From Amylostereum areolatum (taxonomy: Eukaryota; Basidiomycota; Agaricomycetes; Russulales; Stereaceae), in the NCBI GenBank assembly GCA_012932865.1, contig SAXG01000024.1:124001-188000 (forward strand): a DNA stretch of 64,000 nucleotides. The letters are read 5' to 3'. The translations under genes and the position numbers were made by a program. Below, piece after piece: positions 12,101 through 21,838 of the stretch. Within the stretch, counting starts at the first letter, position 1. The number at the start of each line of letters is the position of its first letter. The notes beneath the pieces are model-generated. The model did no database searches and was not told the DNA's origin. It saw only the letters and a list, made by a program, of their open reading frames with translations.

Positions 12101-12472
12101 TGTTAGGGATCGGTCCAGCAACTGGCAGATCACCCAAGTCACTCAAAGAGAGAGAGAAAAGAGGATGGATTGGCAGGAGAGGGTCCAAGTCCAGGTGTAG
12201 GGCCGAAGCAGTACATGGGGAATGAAGAGGACGATCTAAGGAAAAGGGACGCAGAGGAGAGCCTTATATATGTACAGAATTGATGATGCGAGAATGGTGC
12301 AAGCGGGAGAGAACAATAAGGAAAAGGAAGAGGGAGGACGTGGTCCGGAGCGATGATGTCATAGATGGAAAGATAAGAGGAGTCAGGCTGACGACGTCAT
12401 GTGATGGGAAATGTAATCATGTGACTGAACGCAATGCAACGAAAAGGGAAAGGATTGAGGCGATCCGTGACA
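12101..12472 (-). repeat. 3' LTR of old gypsy element G3 (minus)
   Basis: A 372-bp block read on plus from TGTTAGGG to CGTGACA. It is next to the mirrored polypurine tract (TACCCCCTCTTTAA, 12474-12487) and the pol end. The outer flank is ATGCC (12096-12100), but the matching repeat is lost because the other end of the element is gone. It is inserted in the KDZ relic after QEMDDA. Confidence 0.8.
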
Positions 12473-13467
12473 TTACCCCCTCTTTAAGGCGCACTTTCGC
12501 CGGGAGCGCAAGTTCATCGTCCATCGTGGATGCAAGAAATTCGGCCTGGGTCAGACCCAATGATTTTAGTGATCACAGGGCATTGGGACGAAGGCAGTGG
12601 AACTCAGTGATAGCATCCTTGGCATGCGTTAATGCAGAGGCCGGTCTCCATTCGTTCTCAGAGTCGGGATATCCAAGCCATTTGACAAGGTATTCAATGC
12701 TGCGTTTGTTGCGTGTGGGTCGTGAGTCGAGGATGGCTTCAATCTCGTACTCCTCGTCTTCATCAATCAGTTCTGGAGGCGGTTGAGTGAAGTTGGGGCC
12801 ATGGGCATCCGTCTCTTTGTACGCTGAGAGAAGCGAGGCATGGAAGACAGGGTGGATACGCCATTTAGGGGGGAGTTGAAGGCGGTAAGTCACTGGTCCG
12901 AGGACGTCAGTGATGGTGAATGGGCCGTGTCGTTTTGCTGCGAGCTTAGCTTTTGGACGTGTGGTCTTCAGGTTCTTACCATCCAGCCAGACTTTGTCAC
13001 CAACTTCAAAACGCACTCCTTCCTGTGTCGAGTCGCCATTGTAGCGCTTCATCAGGTTGCGTGCCATTTCAAGACTGGCCTGCGATTCCTTGCGTATTTC
13101 TTCAAGGTGCTGGAAGCGTTCTTCAATGGCAAGGTTCTTGGAGATGGGGTTGACAGAGGGGATCATTGTCGGTAGGAAACCGTAAAGCAGCTCGAATGGG
13201 GCGTGACCTGTAGCTGAATGGACACGAATGTTGTGTGAAAATTCGACGAAGGGGAGGTACTTCACCCAGTCGTCCTGCTGATAGTTGCAGAATGCCCGAA
13301 GGTACTGCTCGAACTCTTGGTTTGCCCATTCGCTTTCACCATCCGTTTGAGGGTGGTACGCTGTGCTCATCGAAGCCTTGATTCTGAGTTTGGCGCAAGT
13401 CTCCTGCATAACCTTGCTTGCATACTGTGGGCCGCGGTCGGAGATCATCTGTTTCCACAGCCCATAG
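12473..13467 (-). pseudogene. G3 gypsy pol: integrase C-part and chromodomain
   Basis: The 291-codon frame 12573-13448 gives the second half of a Ty3/gypsy integrase (SDRGPQ, YHPQTDGE with the following S in place of the usual T/R context), an SH3-like VGDKVWLDGKNL, and a chromodomain (YLVKWLGYPDSENEW). Chromodomains steer such elements to methylated-histone chromatin. The upstream part of the same gene resumes at 20570-20863, because copy A of G1 inserted between Asp-containing SDRGPQ and the preceding integrase core. Confidence 0.88.
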
Positions 13468-13887
13468 TGTCACGGATCGCTCCATTTCTTTCTTCGTTTG
13501 CAGACCTTGTACACGCGACGCATCACGGCACATGACTTTCCTTCGCATCACATGCTCCAACGACGTCATTGCCCGGACTTCCGAACGGTGTTCCGCATCC
13601 TTATCTATGACATCATTGCTCCGGACTTCCGTCCTCCTCCCCATGACTCCTTTCTTATTGTTTCCCCCGCTCGCACCACTATCGCACCGCATCGCACCAT
13701 CGTTCCCACCTGTATATAAGGACAGTATCCCTTTTCCCTTTTCCTCAGACTGTCCATCTCGTCATACGGTATTGTAGCGCACGTTGCACTACCCTAGACC
13801 CCGGCACTCTCGAATCTATTTTCTTCTCGCTCCTCCCATCGTCGCGACTTAGGCGGTTCATCGGTCTCATAAACCGCGTTTCTGACA
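13468..13887 (+). repeat. G1-A 5' LTR
   Basis: TGTCACGG...TTTCTGACA. A TATA box (TATATAAG, 13713-13720) predicts transcription start near 13745. The primer-binding site may be TGGACAGTC, two bases after the LTR (13890-13898). Confidence 0.93.
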
Positions 13888-15095
13888 CCTGGACAGTCTA
13901 CCCCTACGCCTACCTCGCACCCCTCTCTCCATCTACCTCTGCCGTCTCTACGACGTTAAAAACTCCCACCACGGACCTCCCAAACGCACCGGTCTTCCTC
14001 CCGTTCAACGGAAAGCCGATCACCCCCCGCGACGACGCACCACTCCCCTACCCTTGGTCCGACGCCGTCACCGTCAACTGCCTCGTCCCCGTACAGAACC
14101 TCTGCAAGAAAGATCCCTGGACCGTGCACGGCCTCAACTTCCGCATCTTCGAGTGGAGGTGGCACAAGGATCACGGTACTGTCGTCCTTGCCCTATACGT
14201 CCGGATCACTACGTGCATCAACGTAGATCTCGAACACCTTGAATTCACCCTCCACGCCCCCACCTACCACACATACCTCATCCAAGACGCCCCCAACCCG
14301 ATCCTCCAAACAAGTTTCACCTCCGTCTCCCAGTTTAACCGTCGGACCCCCGAATCCACCCCGCCACCAATCCTCCATCCCACGATCAAGGGTAAGACCC
14401 TTCGTCGCCGCCACCACGAACATAAGATCCGCCAGGCAGTAAAAGCCGGCTACCTCACCAAGAAACTCCTCGGCCGTCGCCCCATCGCGGCGGACTTCTT
14501 CTAGACCATCATCACGTCCTCCACAGCCCCTCGTCCCCCCACCCCGAACCTTCCCCCAGGCGTCTTTCGAGACTACTGTCCCGAAGAATACTATATCCTC
14601 ACCTCGCAGCAGACTAAGGAATCCGTACGTTGGCTGCACGACGAACCAAACCGGCAACGTCGAGACCGGTACTTCGACGACCGCGACGAACAACCCTACG
14701 TCGAAGAATCGGATTTTGCCACCGCTGCGGACATTCTACAGCGCTTCCTGAACCCCCCTCCGACTAACTCGCCCCCACCCCGCCGACGTACTGTAATCGA
14801 AGTCCCAGAAGGGATCAACCACAACGACACAACTGGGAAGTGGTACGCCTATAGACGAAACAAGAACGGAACCCCAGGACGATCAGTAGTTGAGTGGCAG
14901 CCCACTTCGTTCAGTCCCGTCCAAGATCACTGGTCGTGGCATCATAACCAGCAATTCCTCACCCCCGCCGACTTCCTTGTCGCAAAACAAGTTGAGGACG
15001 AAGTTGAAGAAGCAGAAGAACGCCGATGAGAAACCCTACGCCGCCTTGATCAAGAACTCGCCCAATCCCTCACCGTCCCCCTCCCCTTCGACAAG
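13888..15095 (+). other. G1-A leader, gag-frame open and ATG-free
   Basis: Between the 5' LTR and the gag ATG the gag frame stays open except for TAG 14502-14504 and TGA 15027-15029. The encoded sequence looks protein-like (WTVHGLNFRIFEWRWHKD, then a basic RRRHHEHKIRQ, then YFDDRDEQPYVEES). There is no ATG in any frame from before the TATA box to 15026, and that ATG was itself created by the CGA-to-TGA change. It may be a Gag N-terminal extension started at a non-AUG codon, or a scanned leader. No known domain recognised. Confidence 0.6.
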
Positions 15096-16121
15096 ATGTC
15101 CGACACCGAATCCAAACCTGCCGTCTCCAAGCGGGAGATCGGCCCCAAGCCAAAGCCATTCAAAGGCGATAGACGCGACACCCTCCGGTTCTCCCTCGAG
15201 CTCCGCATGTTCCTGCGCGTTAACAAAGATGTTTATGCCACAGATGACGCCAAGATGATGCTCCTCCTCAGCCTGATGGAGGACGACACGGCGAAAGCCT
15301 GGGCCACGCATTGCCGCATGGAACTCTTCGCCGACGAGGACGAGAAGGAAGACGCCGACACCCTCGACCCCACGCCCCCAACACTCCACTATAGCTCCTA
15401 CAAAGAGCTCTTCAAGAGGTTTGGCAAAGACTTTGTGCCCGTCGATCCGAAGATAGAGGCTCAGCGTAAGATCAACGAGCTCGCAATGACCACTCGGGAC
15501 GTCACTGACTTTATCACCGAGTTTGAGATGCTGGCAACCATGTCAGCGTACGACGAGGAGGCGCTAATCCACTTTTTCAAGAAGGGACTTCAGCGTGACC
15601 TCGGCAAGCAGGTGGCCCGGTCGTACCCGTTCCCCACCAAGCTCGCGGAGTGGAAGGAGCGCGCCCGCCGCATCAACCACCAGTGGCTCGAAGAGAACCC
15701 GGAGAGGAAGAGCAGTCAGTCCAAGGGGGCTGTCGCGCTCACCTCGAACGGTTCGACCAACGACTCCTCGTCACGCCGAGTCGGTGCCTTCACCAACACC
15801 TCGACCCGCCCTGCAAAGCTGACGGACGATGAGCGCGCAAAGATGATGCGCGAAGGCAAGTGCTTCATGTGTCGACAAGCCGGTCACGTCTCTCGCGACT
15901 GCCCCAACCGCGACTCGAGCGCGCGATGGGTGGGTGCAGTAGAGACTGGGTCCAAGGCCCCTCCCCTGCCGACGAACACGGCTCCGTCCACTGCGAAAGC
16001 AGCTCCCGACCCATCCAAAACCATCGCGGCGATCACTCGCCAGCTGAATGATCTGGATGCGGAAGGTAAGGAGCAGGCAGTGGCACTGTTGAAGGATATC
16101 CTAGAGTTGCAGGATTTTTGA
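15096..16121 (+). CDS. gag: G1-A Gag
   Basis: A 341-residue capsid/nucleocapsid protein that packages element RNA in cytoplasmic particles. ATG 15096 (MSDTESKP). A retrotransposon gag domain covers about residues 25-200 (KPFKGDRRDTLRFSLELRM, FITEFEMLA, FFKKGLQRDLGKQVA). A zinc knuckle CFMCRQAGHVSRDC follows near residues 258-271. It ends QDF-stop, and the stop TGA 16119-16121 overlaps the pol frame, which lies in -1. Intact. Confidence 0.92.
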   Translation: MSDTESKPAVSKREIGPKPKPFKGDRRDTLRFSLELRMFLRVNKDVYATDDAKMMLLLSLMEDDTAKAWATHCRMELFADEDEKEDADTLDPTPPTLHYSSYKELFKRFGKDFVPVDPKIEAQRKINELAMTTRDVTDFITEFEMLATMSAYDEEALIHFFKKGLQRDLGKQVARSYPFPTKLAEWKERARRINHQWLEENPERKSSQSKGAVALTSNGSTNDSSSRRVGAFTNTSTRPAKLTDDERAKMMREGKCFMCRQAGHVSRDCPNRDSSARWVGAVETGSKAPPLPTNTAPSTAKAAPDPSKTIAAITRQLNDLDAEGKEQAVALLKDILELQDF

Positions 16122-19100
16122 AATGCCCCCCAGTCGCGTCGTCTGGCGGAGGCAAAGGACTTATATCATCGGCATCTTACAATTGCTTCTCTGTACTATC
16201 ATCTATGACCTCATCTGAGCAATCATATCCATCGTGTGTGCACCTCTCTACCGTCATGACGAACAGGCAGACACCCTCGATAACGCTCAAGGTCAAAATG
16301 ATTGGACGAGCGACAGGCCGACAAATCGACACAGATGCACTGCTTGACAGCGGTGCAGAAGGAATCATCATCAACCGAAGCTTCGCTGAACGCAAGAAGC
16401 TGACTACAAGAAAACTAGAAAACCCGTTCCCTGTGCATAACGTGGACGGCACCGAGAACATCATGGGCTGGGTACGCGACACAACGACCCAGCGGATCCG
16501 GATATACTCGCAAGATTCAAAAGCGTACCATGAGGAAGAAGCTGAGTTCTTCATCACCGACATCGGCGATCATGACATGATCCTTGGAACAGACTGGCTC
16601 GACGAGCACAATCCCACCATAGACTGGCAACGAGACCGTGTTGACATGCTCCGCTGCCCCCCCTCATGCACTCTGTCCAAACCTCCTGTGACGAACCTCG
16701 CAACCAAGCCACGGAAACCATCATCGGTCCAATCACAGCATAAGGTTGAAGCAGGTAAAACCCCGAGGACACCTCTCGTCGTGGACGATCCCTTCCCAGA
16801 ACCGACATATGTGTCCTGGACCCCAGTCCCCACTTATGTTATTCCTGCACGCAGAGTCAAAGGTGTTCACGTCCGCACGGTCCATCGCTCCCCTCTACCC
16901 GCACGACTCTTCACTGAAGACGACGACGAGCGGCCCATGGTATTCCGAGACTGGGAGATCAATGGACTACGCCGCGCCGGAATCCTCCCTGAAACCGATG
17001 GTCCTAATCCAGATGCAATACCCATCCGCGCGGGCTTTACAAAAGCGCAGGAGCTTGCAGAGCATTCAAAAGAGAACGCACACCCGCAAACCTTTGAAGA
17101 CTTAGTCCCCCCGCCGTACCGCGACTTTGCGCCTGTATTCGACAAGAAAACCTCCGAGCGACTTCCTGACCGACGGCCATGGGACCATGCTATCGACATG
17201 AAAGACGGCTTTGAACCCAAACCGTGCAAGATCTACCCCCTCTCACCTTCCGAGCAGATCGAACTCGACACCTTCCTCGACGACCACCTGAAGAAGGGCT
17301 ATATCCGCCCTTCGAAGTCACCTCAGGCGAGTCCGTTCTTCTTTGTGAAGAAAAAGGATGGAAAGCTGCGTCCCGTACAGGACTATCGAGAATTAAACAA
17401 GGGCACTGTCAAGAATGAATACCCCTTGCCACTGATCTCTGAAATTGTCGACCGCCTCAAAGGTGCAAAGATCTTCTCCAAGATGGATGTTCGCTGGGGC
17501 TACAACAATGTCCGCATCAAGGAAGGCGACGAGTGGAAGGCTGCGTTCAAGATGAATCGCGGTCTCTTCGAACCTACGGTGATGTTTTTCGGGCTTATGA
17601 ACTCCCCTGCGACATTTCAGGCAATGATGAATGAACTGTTCAAGGATCTCATCGACTCAGGCAAGGTCATCATCTACATGGACGACATCTTGGTGTTCAC
17701 TCGCACCATGGACGAACACCGTGCCATAGTGCGGCAGGTTCTGCAGCGTTTGCAAGACAACGACCTCTTCCTCAAACCGGAGAAATGCGTCTTTGAACAA
17801 GACTCTGTCGAATACCTCGGACTCATCATCTCGCACGACAAGATCGCTATGGACCCCGTCAAGGTAGCAGGTATTCAGGACTGGCCGACACCACGAACGG
17901 TCAAAGATGTGCAATCCTTCCTCGGCTTTGGCAACTTCTACCGACGTTTCATCAAGGACTTCTCCAAGGTGGCACGGCCCCTATTTGATCTGACAAAGAA
18001 GGACTGCACATGGGACTGGTCGACGGACTGCCAAACTGCGTTTGACGCACTGAAAGCTGCGTTTACTTCCTCCCCCGTCTTGGTCATGCCTGACCCAAAG
18101 AAGCCTTACCTCGTTGAAGTCGATGCCTCGGACTTTGCTACTGGAGGTATACTCTCGCAGAAAGGCGACGACGGTCACTGGCATCCAGTGGCGTATCTGT
18201 CCAAGGCCCTATCGGAACCGGAACGGAACTACGACATCTACGACAAGGAGCTGCTTGCGATCATCCGTGCGCTTGAAGCCTGGCGCCACTACCTCGAAGG
18301 CGCCCCCGACACCGTCGAAATCTGGACAGATCACAAGAACCTGGAGCACTTCAAGATGGCACAGAAGCTGAGCCGCCGACAGGCACGTTGGGCTCTATTC
18401 CTCACTCGATTTGACTTCTCGCTCGTTCATAAACCAGGAATTTCCCACCGCCCGGATCCAATGTCTCGACGACCCGATCACAAGCAGGGCGTTGAGAATG
18501 ACAACAAGGAGCGTATCTTGCTCGACCCCAAGTACTTCCAGATACGTGCAACAAGGCCAGGAGCAGTAACCTCCCTCAGCGATGTCGAACTCTGACGACG
18601 TATCCGCGACTGCAAGACCAAGGACATCGAGGTCGTTCAAGCTCTGGATGCCATCTTACGGAACGGACCACGTACACTCGTCAAGAACCTTCAAGAATGG
18701 AACTACGAAGAAGGCCTGGTCCTGTTTAGAGGAAAGGTATATGTCCCTGCAGACGACGAGTTGCGACACGACATTGTCAAAATGTACCATGAATCACCCC
18801 TGGCTGGACACCCTGGTCGCTTCAAGACTTAGGAACTTGTGAGTCGTGAATATTGGTGGCCTGGCATGTCTGTCTTCGTTCGCGACTTCGTAGCAGGATG
18901 CGCAACCTGCCAGTCGACAAAGACACAGAGCAGCCGACCCCACGTCGACATGATCCCAAACGAAGTACCCGATCGACCATTCGGCGTCATCTCCACCGAC
19001 TTCATCGTCGAACTCCCTGACTGCGAAGGCTATAATGCCGTCAATGTCGTGGTCGATCGCCTCACCAAGATGGTGGTTACCACCCCATGTACAACGAAGA

Positions 19101-20212
19101 TCACCAGTGATGGCACGGCCGACATTCTCTTCGACAAGGTATACCGACACTACGGCTTAGCAGACAAGATCATCTGGGATCGTGGACCCCAATTTGCTGG
19201 ACAGGTGATGCGTACACTCAACGAGAAGCTCGGGATCAAGTCCGCCCTCAGCACAGTGTATCACCCACAGACAGACGGCCAAACTGAACGCGAGAACCAG
19301 AACCTCGAGCAGTTTCTGCGAGTATTCTGCAACTACCGTCAAGACGACTGGGTGAAGTGGCTGCCCTTCTTCGAGTTTTCTCACAACTCTCGTACCCATG
19401 CAGCTACTGGAAAGGCTCCCTTTGAAGTCCTCTACGGCTTCCTCCCGAAAATGTACCCATCCGTAAACCCGTCCTCAAAAGTCCCTGCAGTTGAAGAATG
19501 CCTCCGTCAACTTGAAGAAGTCCGACAGGAGATCAAGGCCAGCCTTGCCCTCGCATCAGACTTGATGAAGCACTACAATGGCGACACGGTTAGCAAATCA
19601 ACGCAGTTTGCCGTCGGAGACAAAGTATGGTTAGAAGGCAAAAATCTGAAGACGACGAGACCGAAAGCTAAGCTTGCTGCCAAACGATTTGGACCCTTCG
19701 AAATCATTGACGTCATCAGCCCAGTCAACTACCGCTTGAAGCTGCCGAAGACGTGGCGAATCCATCCAGTCTTCCATGCCTCGCTGCTCACCGCGTACAA
19801 GGAGACAGCCGCGCACGGGCCAAATTACGAACAGCCGCCACCAGACCTCATTGACGATGAAGAAGAATACGACGTTGAAGACATTGTCGACTCTAAACCA
19901 ACTCGTAACAAGAAAGGTATTCAGTACCTCGTCAAGTGGGCCGGCTATCCCGACTCCGAAAACACCTGGCTCCCGCGTTCGTCGCTCTCAAAGGTTACCG
20001 ACATGATTGACGCTTTCCACAAGCGCCATCCAAATGCGCCCCGCCCCGTGCGTTCCCTCGGCATCTCCTTTGACGATTTTCTCGCATCCACCCTTGCAGA
20101 TGACATCGCGCTCCAGGCGAAAGCGCGTCTTAAAGGGGGGGTAATGTCACGGATCGCTCTATTTCTTTCTTCGTTTGCAGACCTTGTACACGCGACACAT
20201 CACGGCACATGA
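16118..20212 (+). pseudogene. pol: G1-A Pol with two premature stops
   Basis: Polyprotein in -1 relative to gag, entered at GAT TTT TGA (P-site TTT slip, inferred). Domains: aspartic protease (LLDSGAEG, about 16340), RT (FFFVKKKDGKLRPVQDYREL, YMDDILVF about 17678), RNase H (VEVDASDFATGG, about 18115; WTDHKNLEHF), integrase zinc region (H-x-H ... GCATC, about 18780-18910), core STDFIVELP, DRGPQF and DGQTERENQ, and chromodomain YLVKWAGYPDSENTW (about 19930). The stops are TGA 18593-18595 (CGA in copy C) and TAG 18830-18832 (TAC in copy C). The frame ends inside the 3' LTR at 20212. Catalytic residues otherwise look kept. Confidence 0.92.
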
Positions 20213-20564
20213 CTTTCCTTCGCATCACATGCTCCAACGACGTCATTGCCCGGACTTCCGAACGGTGTTCCGCATCCTTATCTATGACATCATTGCTCCG
20301 GACTTCCGTCCTCCTCCCCATGACTCCTTTCTTATTGTTTCCCCCGCTCGCACCACTATCGCACCGCATCGCACCATCGTTCCCACCTGTATATAAGGAC
20401 AGTATCCCTTTTCCCTTTTCCTCAGACTGTCCATCTCGTCATACGGTATTGTAGCGCACGTTGCACTACCCTAGACCCCGGCACTCTCGAATCTATTTTC
20501 TTCTCGCTCCTCCCATCGTCGCGACTTAGGCGGTTCATCGGTCTCATAAACCGCGTTTCTGACA
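20145..20564 (+). repeat. G1-A 3' LTR
   Basis: Preceded by polypurine tract AAAGGGGGGGTA (20132-20143), which is still within the pol reading frame. TATA box at about 20391-20399. Same length as the 5' LTR. Confidence 0.93.
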
Positions 20565-20569
20565 CGTAG

Positions 20570-20863
20570 TGTCACTATACGCGGTCCAGCAAGATGTTGA
20601 CGGTGCCATTGCTGTCGATTTTTTTGGTGCATGGTGCAATGTAGATGGCCTTGGAGAGGTGGTCTACAATCATGCAGATAGCATCGTATCCATCCGAGGG
20701 AGGCAGATCAGTCACAAAGTCGGTTGTGATCACCTCGAATGGGCATTCTGGGATAGCATTAGGGATCATGTCGACATGGGGGTGCTGGGGACGGTTCTTG
20801 GTCGCTTGGCAAACAGCGCATCCTTCAACATAGTTGCGTACAAAGACCAACATCCCTGGCCAC
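20570..20863 (-). pseudogene. G3 gypsy integrase N-part (old element, continued)
   Basis: Frame 20575-20853 gives FVRNYVEGCAVCQATK (zinc-binding end) and the core TTDFVTDLPP with first catalytic Asp. It joins in sense with 12573-13448 once copy A is removed. The rest of this element upstream was lost where the G2 LTR begins at 20864. Confidence 0.88.
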
Positions 20864-21409
20864 TGTTACAACTCAATCAAGGTATTCCATTTCCTGTTGC
20901 CTTATTAGGAAGGACGTCGCTAAACAACGGACCACGACTGTGCCCCAGCTCGTAGCCGTCTCAACGCCGCAGCCATGACTGTGCCCCAGCTCGTAACCGT
21001 CTCGACGACACAGCCACGACTATGCCCCAGTCGCGTCCCCATAGATACTTGATACGACCGTTACCAAATGTACATATATTTACTCGATCTCCTTTCTTAT
21101 AAAAGGAGGCTCAACGAACGAGCTATTCCCCAGCTCGTTCTCTTTGTAAATACAGGACTGTTCTAATAAGAACCTCCTCTTAAACATACTGAAGAGAACC
21201 TAAAGCAATTACCGTTGAAAGCTCGCCTAAGTATTCCGTGAATACTTACTGCTTCGCTTATCGACTCTAACCTTCGCATAACCGAGACGTCTGGATCACC
21301 TGATCCCACTTCTCACACGTAAGAGTACTGTAGCCTGAGCCGCTTGTCACGTGATAAGGACCGTCCTTAACACTAGAACGAGCTCTCCTCTACACTAGCT
21401 CACCCTACA
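20864..21409 (+). repeat. G2 5' LTR
   Basis: 546 bp, TGTTACAAC...CACCCTACA. It holds two copies of a 41-bp unit around CCCCAGCTCGTAACCGTC (about 20940-21030), a TATA box (TTATAAAAGG, 21098-21107), and a possible intron GTAAGAG...CACTAG (21319-21376). GTTTGGCGCAGAGC follows directly and may be the primer site. Confidence 0.9.
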
Positions 21410-21838
21410 GTTTGGCGCAGAGCATCAAACGAAACACCCACCACGGAGCCAGCAGAACAACCCGCTGAAAAAAGACCATCAGACTTTGAGATCCCTCGTC
21501 TCCAATCAAACTGTCAACGAGAGCTTCCCAACGGAAACGAAGACCATCACTGGACATTTGATCCATATTATCTCCTTAGATACTACGACGGAGTCTTCAT
21601 TGCGAAAGAGAGCAAAGGGACATACGAATATCAGTGGAACCCGCCCATATACAGATACAACCTTCCCCCAGCAACAGAATACTACAAAGATAGATCAAAA
21701 AGGGAAAAAGAAGACGGAAGCTACGACAACTCACACTGGAAGCGCCCAGATTATTCAAGACCTCATATTGGGCCCCTCTCATCAGAAGAACTCTGGAAAC
21801 ACCCGGACGCACAGAAAGTCGAAGAGAAACCTTACACC
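21410..21838 (+). other. G2 leader in gag frame, no ATG
   Basis: The gag frame is open from the stop at 21374-21376 inside the LTR, through the primer site, to the gag ATG at 21839 (about 154 codons). The conceptual sequence is rich in W, Y, D and E (WTFDPYYLLRYYDGVF, YEYQWNPPIYRYN), much like the start of gag. I find no ATG in any frame from 21070 to 21838. Translation would need a non-AUG start; otherwise it is a long leader. Confidence 0.55.

Larger units (their letters stand above)
13468..20564 (+). mobile_element. Complete Ty3/gypsy chromovirus, family G1 copy A
   Basis: A 7097-bp element with two 420-bp LTRs (13468-13887, 20145-20564), which I could tell apart at only about two positions, so insertion was recent. 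Target repeats are CATAG (13463-13467) and CGTAG (20565-20569). The related G3 copy at 63340 shows CGTAG was original. Order: LTR, ATG-free leader in the gag frame, gag, pol (protease, RT, RNase H, integrase, chromodomain), polypurine tract, LTR. It is nested in the older minus-strand G3 element. Pol carries two stops, so it is not autonomous. Confidence 0.95.

Noticed and set aside
12840..13175. Plus-strand frames opposite the G3 integrase and chromodomain (also 63645-63968 minus)
   Set aside because: Antisense shadows of conserved pol sequence.
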